Assembly (NCBI RefSeq): GCF_021347895.1
Contig: NC_067113.1
Location: 432,844 to 496,843 of the forward strand
DNA from: Acanthochromis polyacanthus
Lineage: Eukaryota; Chordata; Actinopteri; Pomacentridae
DNA length: 64,000 nt
Reading direction: 5' to 3'
Shown: in pieces, positions 61,344 to 64,000 of the stretch
How the letters are laid out: every line of letters begins with the position of its first letter
Position numbering within the stretch: the stretch's first letter is position 1
Program-made: the position numbers and the translations under genes
Notes under the pieces: generated by a model
Told to the model about the DNA's origin: nothing
Seen by the model: only the letters and a program-made list of their open reading frames with translations
The model's database searches: none

Positions 61344-62280
61344 GCCATTAGAGCAACAAGGCTTCAAATGTATTTCTATTACTACAGTGCCTAGTGCCAA
61401 AAAATCTAATCTTTACATACAAACATGGTCTGTTGCCAAACTGAAACCTGTTTTTATCTTACAAGGACATGGAAACTCATATCTAAGCACAAATAAAGGA
61501 TACAACAGCCAGACTCCTAACTAAAGACGAGGACAGAATGTCGTCCTGTGGAGGCTAATTTCCATTACCAGTGAAATACTAAAGTTTGCTACTTGATATT
61601 AAAGCCCTAAGTGGTTTAACACCACAGTACATTATCAGTATGTTAACTCTGCTTTCTGCTTCAGGACACTGAGGTCATCATCACAGTTACTCCTCTAAGT
61701 CTTACACCAGGTTTCTGGAACAGTCTTCCATTTAATATTAAACCCTGTCCCATTATTGACTTTTTGAAACCACAACTGAAGCCTAATCTGTTCTCTCCTT
61801 GCTTTTAGATCTGCTCCAGTCATGTCTGTGTATTTATTGACCTACTGTTTTGTATTGATCAGTTCTCCAATTCCACTCAGTTTATGCTTGACCTTAGCTA
61901 TCTGGTTCATATATTATTTAAGGTAGTTAGGTAAATTATGTTGTAGGATCTCAGGTGTAGTATGTTATTTATTCTGGTAAATGTACATAATAAGTAATAC
62001 TGTAGGGTCTTAACCTTAATGTTTAAACTTGTTAGATGAATTTCTAACATTAAGCATTTTGTAGTTGTAAACATGCTGTGTAAATAAGATGACATAGTTC
62101 TGTCTAAATTCATTACTGAGGAGGAAAAGGGAAGAGATGCACTTTTAGGACTCTCCAAGCATCATCACACTGATTCATATGAAACCTGGCTGCAGTGGAG
62201 TCACACACTAAATATCTGTCATTTTAAACGGAATACTTTAAAATCAAACATGAACTTGCTGCCACGTTTCTGCACCTCTT
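61344..62280 (+). other. Intergenic with LINE reverse-transcriptase tail relic
   Basis: 61585-61830 reads, across frames, DIKALSGLTPQYI then FWNSLPFNIKPC and LKPQLKPNLFSL, resembling the extreme C-terminus of CR1/L2-type reverse transcriptases (ALxGLxPxYI ... WNSLP). No other feature. Confidence 0.5.
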
Positions 62281-63288
62281 GTTCATGATTCTACTTTATT
62301 GTGTCGTCTGTCATCGAGCTCCTGCAGCTGTCCGTCCGTCCGTCGGCCCGGTGGTTTCTGAGGGACTCGGAAAACCTCCAGCGGTGCCTTTACTGTCCTG
62401 GTTTCCGCCGGGATGCATCGAATCTGCTGCTGCTGCTGCTGCTGCTCCAAAGCAGAGGCTGCATCCTTCTGCGCATGCGTCTGCAGGCGGTTCTCAGTCC
62501 TGATGTCGCATTCAGGTACTCCACAAAAACTCGTATATCTCAAAGTCATAGCTAAACCCTGGCTTTTGTCCAATATTAAAGCATAAAACTAATAACAATA
62601 GTAACAACAACAACAACAACAACAATTATTATCATAATCATAATTATATAAAACAATAATAATAATTATTGTTATCATATAGACTTTTTCAAACCTCAGT
62701 TTTATTTGAAATACTAAGATGCGTGTAATAATCTAATTAGCCATACAATCATCATACTGTCGTATATACAACACAGTTTGTGTAGTTTTTTTAGGTTATT
62801 CTTAATGTCTCCACACAGATATCATTCCTGGGATCCACAGGCAGATCTTTAATATTACTGAGGGTCTTACCTTAACAAAAACTAAGGCTGATGCTGTTCT
62901 GCATACCGTTTTTAATGTTGATAAATGAACACAGGAACCATTCAAATGTGCGTGAGCTAACTATCCAGTTTTGTTGTCTTGTTTATGGAGTGTTTTTTGT
63001 TATGCATGTATCGCAAATACAAGTTTGATCTCAAAACAAAAGAGGTAAAAAAAATCATACTAGCTTTTGCTAGGATGACAAACAGCTAACAAAAAAAAAG
63101 CAACTTGGCATCTTCCAAGGAAAATCATTAAACTATGCCACTGAAAGCTAAAGATTAATTAAGATAAATGGCTATTGAACTGAGACTGGTGTGCTTTTCA
63201 AGGTCAAGAATGAACGGACAGGTACGTTATGTTTAAGAATAATCTATGTTAAATAATCACCGCATTTTAAATAAAGAAACAGCACAGT

Positions 63289-63290
<2 letters not shown>
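62281..63290. other. Upstream of TMTC1: CTG and AAC repeats, AT-rich
   Basis: 62427-62447 is a CTG repeat within a locally GC-rich patch (62320-62520). 62603-62630 is an AAC repeat. I see no convincing exon; the short frames over the CTG tract have no family signature. Confidence 0.5.

Positions 63291-63346
<56 letters not shown>
63291..63346. repeat. (TA)28 microsatellite upstream of TMTC1
   Basis: A pure TA array immediately left of the CpG-rich promoter region. Confidence 0.95.
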
Positions 63347-63348
<2 letters not shown>

Positions 63349-63483
63349 TGCCGACCTTTAGAACGCAGATCGCAAGCGCATTCTTGTAAGGCCGAAAATT
63401 CCCCACGGCCCCTGAAGGCATCACAACACATCCAGTCCGTCCCCGCTGTCCACGGCACACACTGCCGCTACCTGCCCGGCGGA

Positions 63484-63558
63484 ATGGACGTCTACTGCGG
63501 TGCTCCCAGCTTCATCCTCAGCCCCACGGAGCCGCGAGAGAAGCCAGGCCCGACATGA
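63484..63558 (+). CDS. 24-codon upstream ORF overlapping the TMTC1 start
   Basis: ATG at 63484 has G at -3 and G at +4, a strong initiation context. The frame (MDVYCGAPSFILSPTEPREK then PGPT) stops at TGA 63556-63558. That TGA overlaps the TMTC1 ATG in ATGA, so the two frames share bases. It would matter only if transcription starts upstream of 63484. Its function is inferred to be translational control. Confidence 0.5.
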   Translation: MDVYCGAPSFILSPTEPREKPGPT

Positions 63559-63850
63559 CAGCACCGGGACGGGAGAAGAAAGCGGGCCAGCGGCCGCAAC
63601 TGACCGTCCGGCTGGAGGCGGTGCGGGCTGCGGGGCGCTACGCCGTGCTCGTCGCCCTGTGCGCCCTCTGCTACAGCAACTCTCTCCGCGGGGAGTTGGT
63701 GCACGACGACGTGTGGGCGATCATCAACAACCCGGACGTCCGACCGGGTTCCAGCCTCGGAAACATCTTCAGCAACGACTTCTGGGGGAAGAGGATGGCG
63801 GACAACACGAGCCACAAGTCCTACAGACCGCTCTGCATCCTCACCTTCAA
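63555..63850 (+). CDS. tmtc1: TMTC1, first coding exon
   Basis: TMTC1 is a multi-pass ER membrane protein of glycosyltransferase family 105 that O-mannosylates cadherins and has C-terminal TPR repeats. The frame opens MTAPGREKKAGQRPQLTVRL. A hydrophobic segment follows (RYAVLVALCALCYSNSL, residues about 28-44), then the lumenal signature ELVHDDVWAIINNPDVRPGS and NDFWGKRMADNTSHKSYRPL. HDD and NDFWG are invariant in the family, and SHKSYRPLCxLTFK is closest to TMTC1. The exon ends AA|GTAAGT at 63851, phase 2. The next exon is outside the window. The gene follows IPO8 on the same strand, as in human. Confidence 0.93.
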
Positions 63851-64000
63851 GTAAGTTCTCCCAACTCCTCATCTGCAGCTCCGAACCCCGGGCTGTTGTT
63901 CAAGCAGCGACCCGGAGGAGAACCGGGAGAACCGGGCAGAGGGGCTGACGTCATGCAGCTGTCCGCTATGGAGACCAGCCTCCTGGTGAACTCCACAGCA

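Larger units (their letters stand above)
63347..63990 (+). promoter_or_regulatory. tmtc1: CpG-rich promoter and first-exon region of TMTC1
   Basis: The base composition changes abruptly after the TA array to GC-rich, CpG-dense sequence that spans the 5' leader, exon 1 and the first intron start. The surrounding DNA is AT-rich and CpG-poor. This is the usual look of a vertebrate CpG-island promoter. No TATA box was identified, and the transcription start is not determinable from sequence. Confidence 0.7.

Noticed and set aside
62283..62573. Poly-Gln or poly-Leu frames near 62430, considered as an upstream TMTC1 or unknown exon
   Set aside because: They depend on a CTG repeat, lack splice and family support, and TMTC1 has a convincing start at 63555.

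Overview
This window is nuclear DNA of a ray-finned fish, probably a percomorph teleost. The evidence is an intron-rich vertebrate gene pair, a DANA/V-type tRNA SINE, Penelope, L1-like and other LINE remains, and abundant Tc1, hAT and PIF/Harbinger elements. Two host genes lie on the + strand in the order IPO8 > TMTC1, neighbours that are also close together on human chromosome 12p. IPO8 (importin-8) is represented by its 3' half at 7847-23043. TMTC1 (an endoplasmic-reticulum O-mannosyltransferase) is represented only by its first coding exon, 63555-63850, which sits in a CpG-rich promoter region at the right edge. The roughly 38 kb between them is a graveyard of mobile elements, many inserted into one another.

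Assembly layout. Bases 1-5098 are an almost exact second copy of 19321-24418 (three IPO8 exons with their introns) and end at a 25-base N gap (5099-5123). The differences I can see are one- or few-base indels, mostly in homopolymers, with no clear substitutions. A 112-base TG microsatellite has the same length in both copies. I read this as two overlapping contigs or haplotigs placed in series, not as a biological duplication. The contig that starts at 5124 is indel-rich at its start: IPO8 exons at 7847-9130 need several single-base corrections to read through.

Region by region. 5124-23043: IPO8 exons, with introns carrying Tc1 relics (11962-13242, including a 37-bp tandem array), a Penelope GIY-YIG endonuclease fragment split by a TTAA-flanked palindromic MITE (17173-18415), and a 267-bp palindromic MITE between AT repeats. 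23980-24575: a second Penelope 3' end. 25667-26857: a 9-bp-TSD palindromic element with a hAT element inserted exactly in its target-site duplication. 28463-31510: a minus-strand LTR retrotransposon whose 3' LTR carries a THAP-type DNA element. 31530-33061: a dead DD34E Tc1 element. 34412-34964, 38494-41543 and 59847-61340: three PIF/Harbinger-type elements. 35870-37172: a hAT-type element with a 28-bp terminal repeat. 38395-45460: an L1-like LINE (minus) that lacks its reverse transcriptase and is interrupted by a Harbinger and a SINE. 46845-48822: a hAT element carrying a solo LTR. 50071-54866: a two-ORF LINE (plus) broken by a 549-bp MITE, two stops, a frameshift and an RT deletion. 55888-59223: a second, larger member of the 9-bp-TSD family, carrying a 1.76-kb THAP element with 2-bp AT duplications.

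No new host pathway is visible. The most unusual items are: a ~0.5-kb module shared by three DNA elements with different ends; the two-member 9-bp-TSD family; a TG tract running to within 4 bases of an IPO8 exon; and a 24-codon upstream ORF whose stop overlaps the TMTC1 start codon. All calls come from reading the sequence and from family knowledge; no database search was run.
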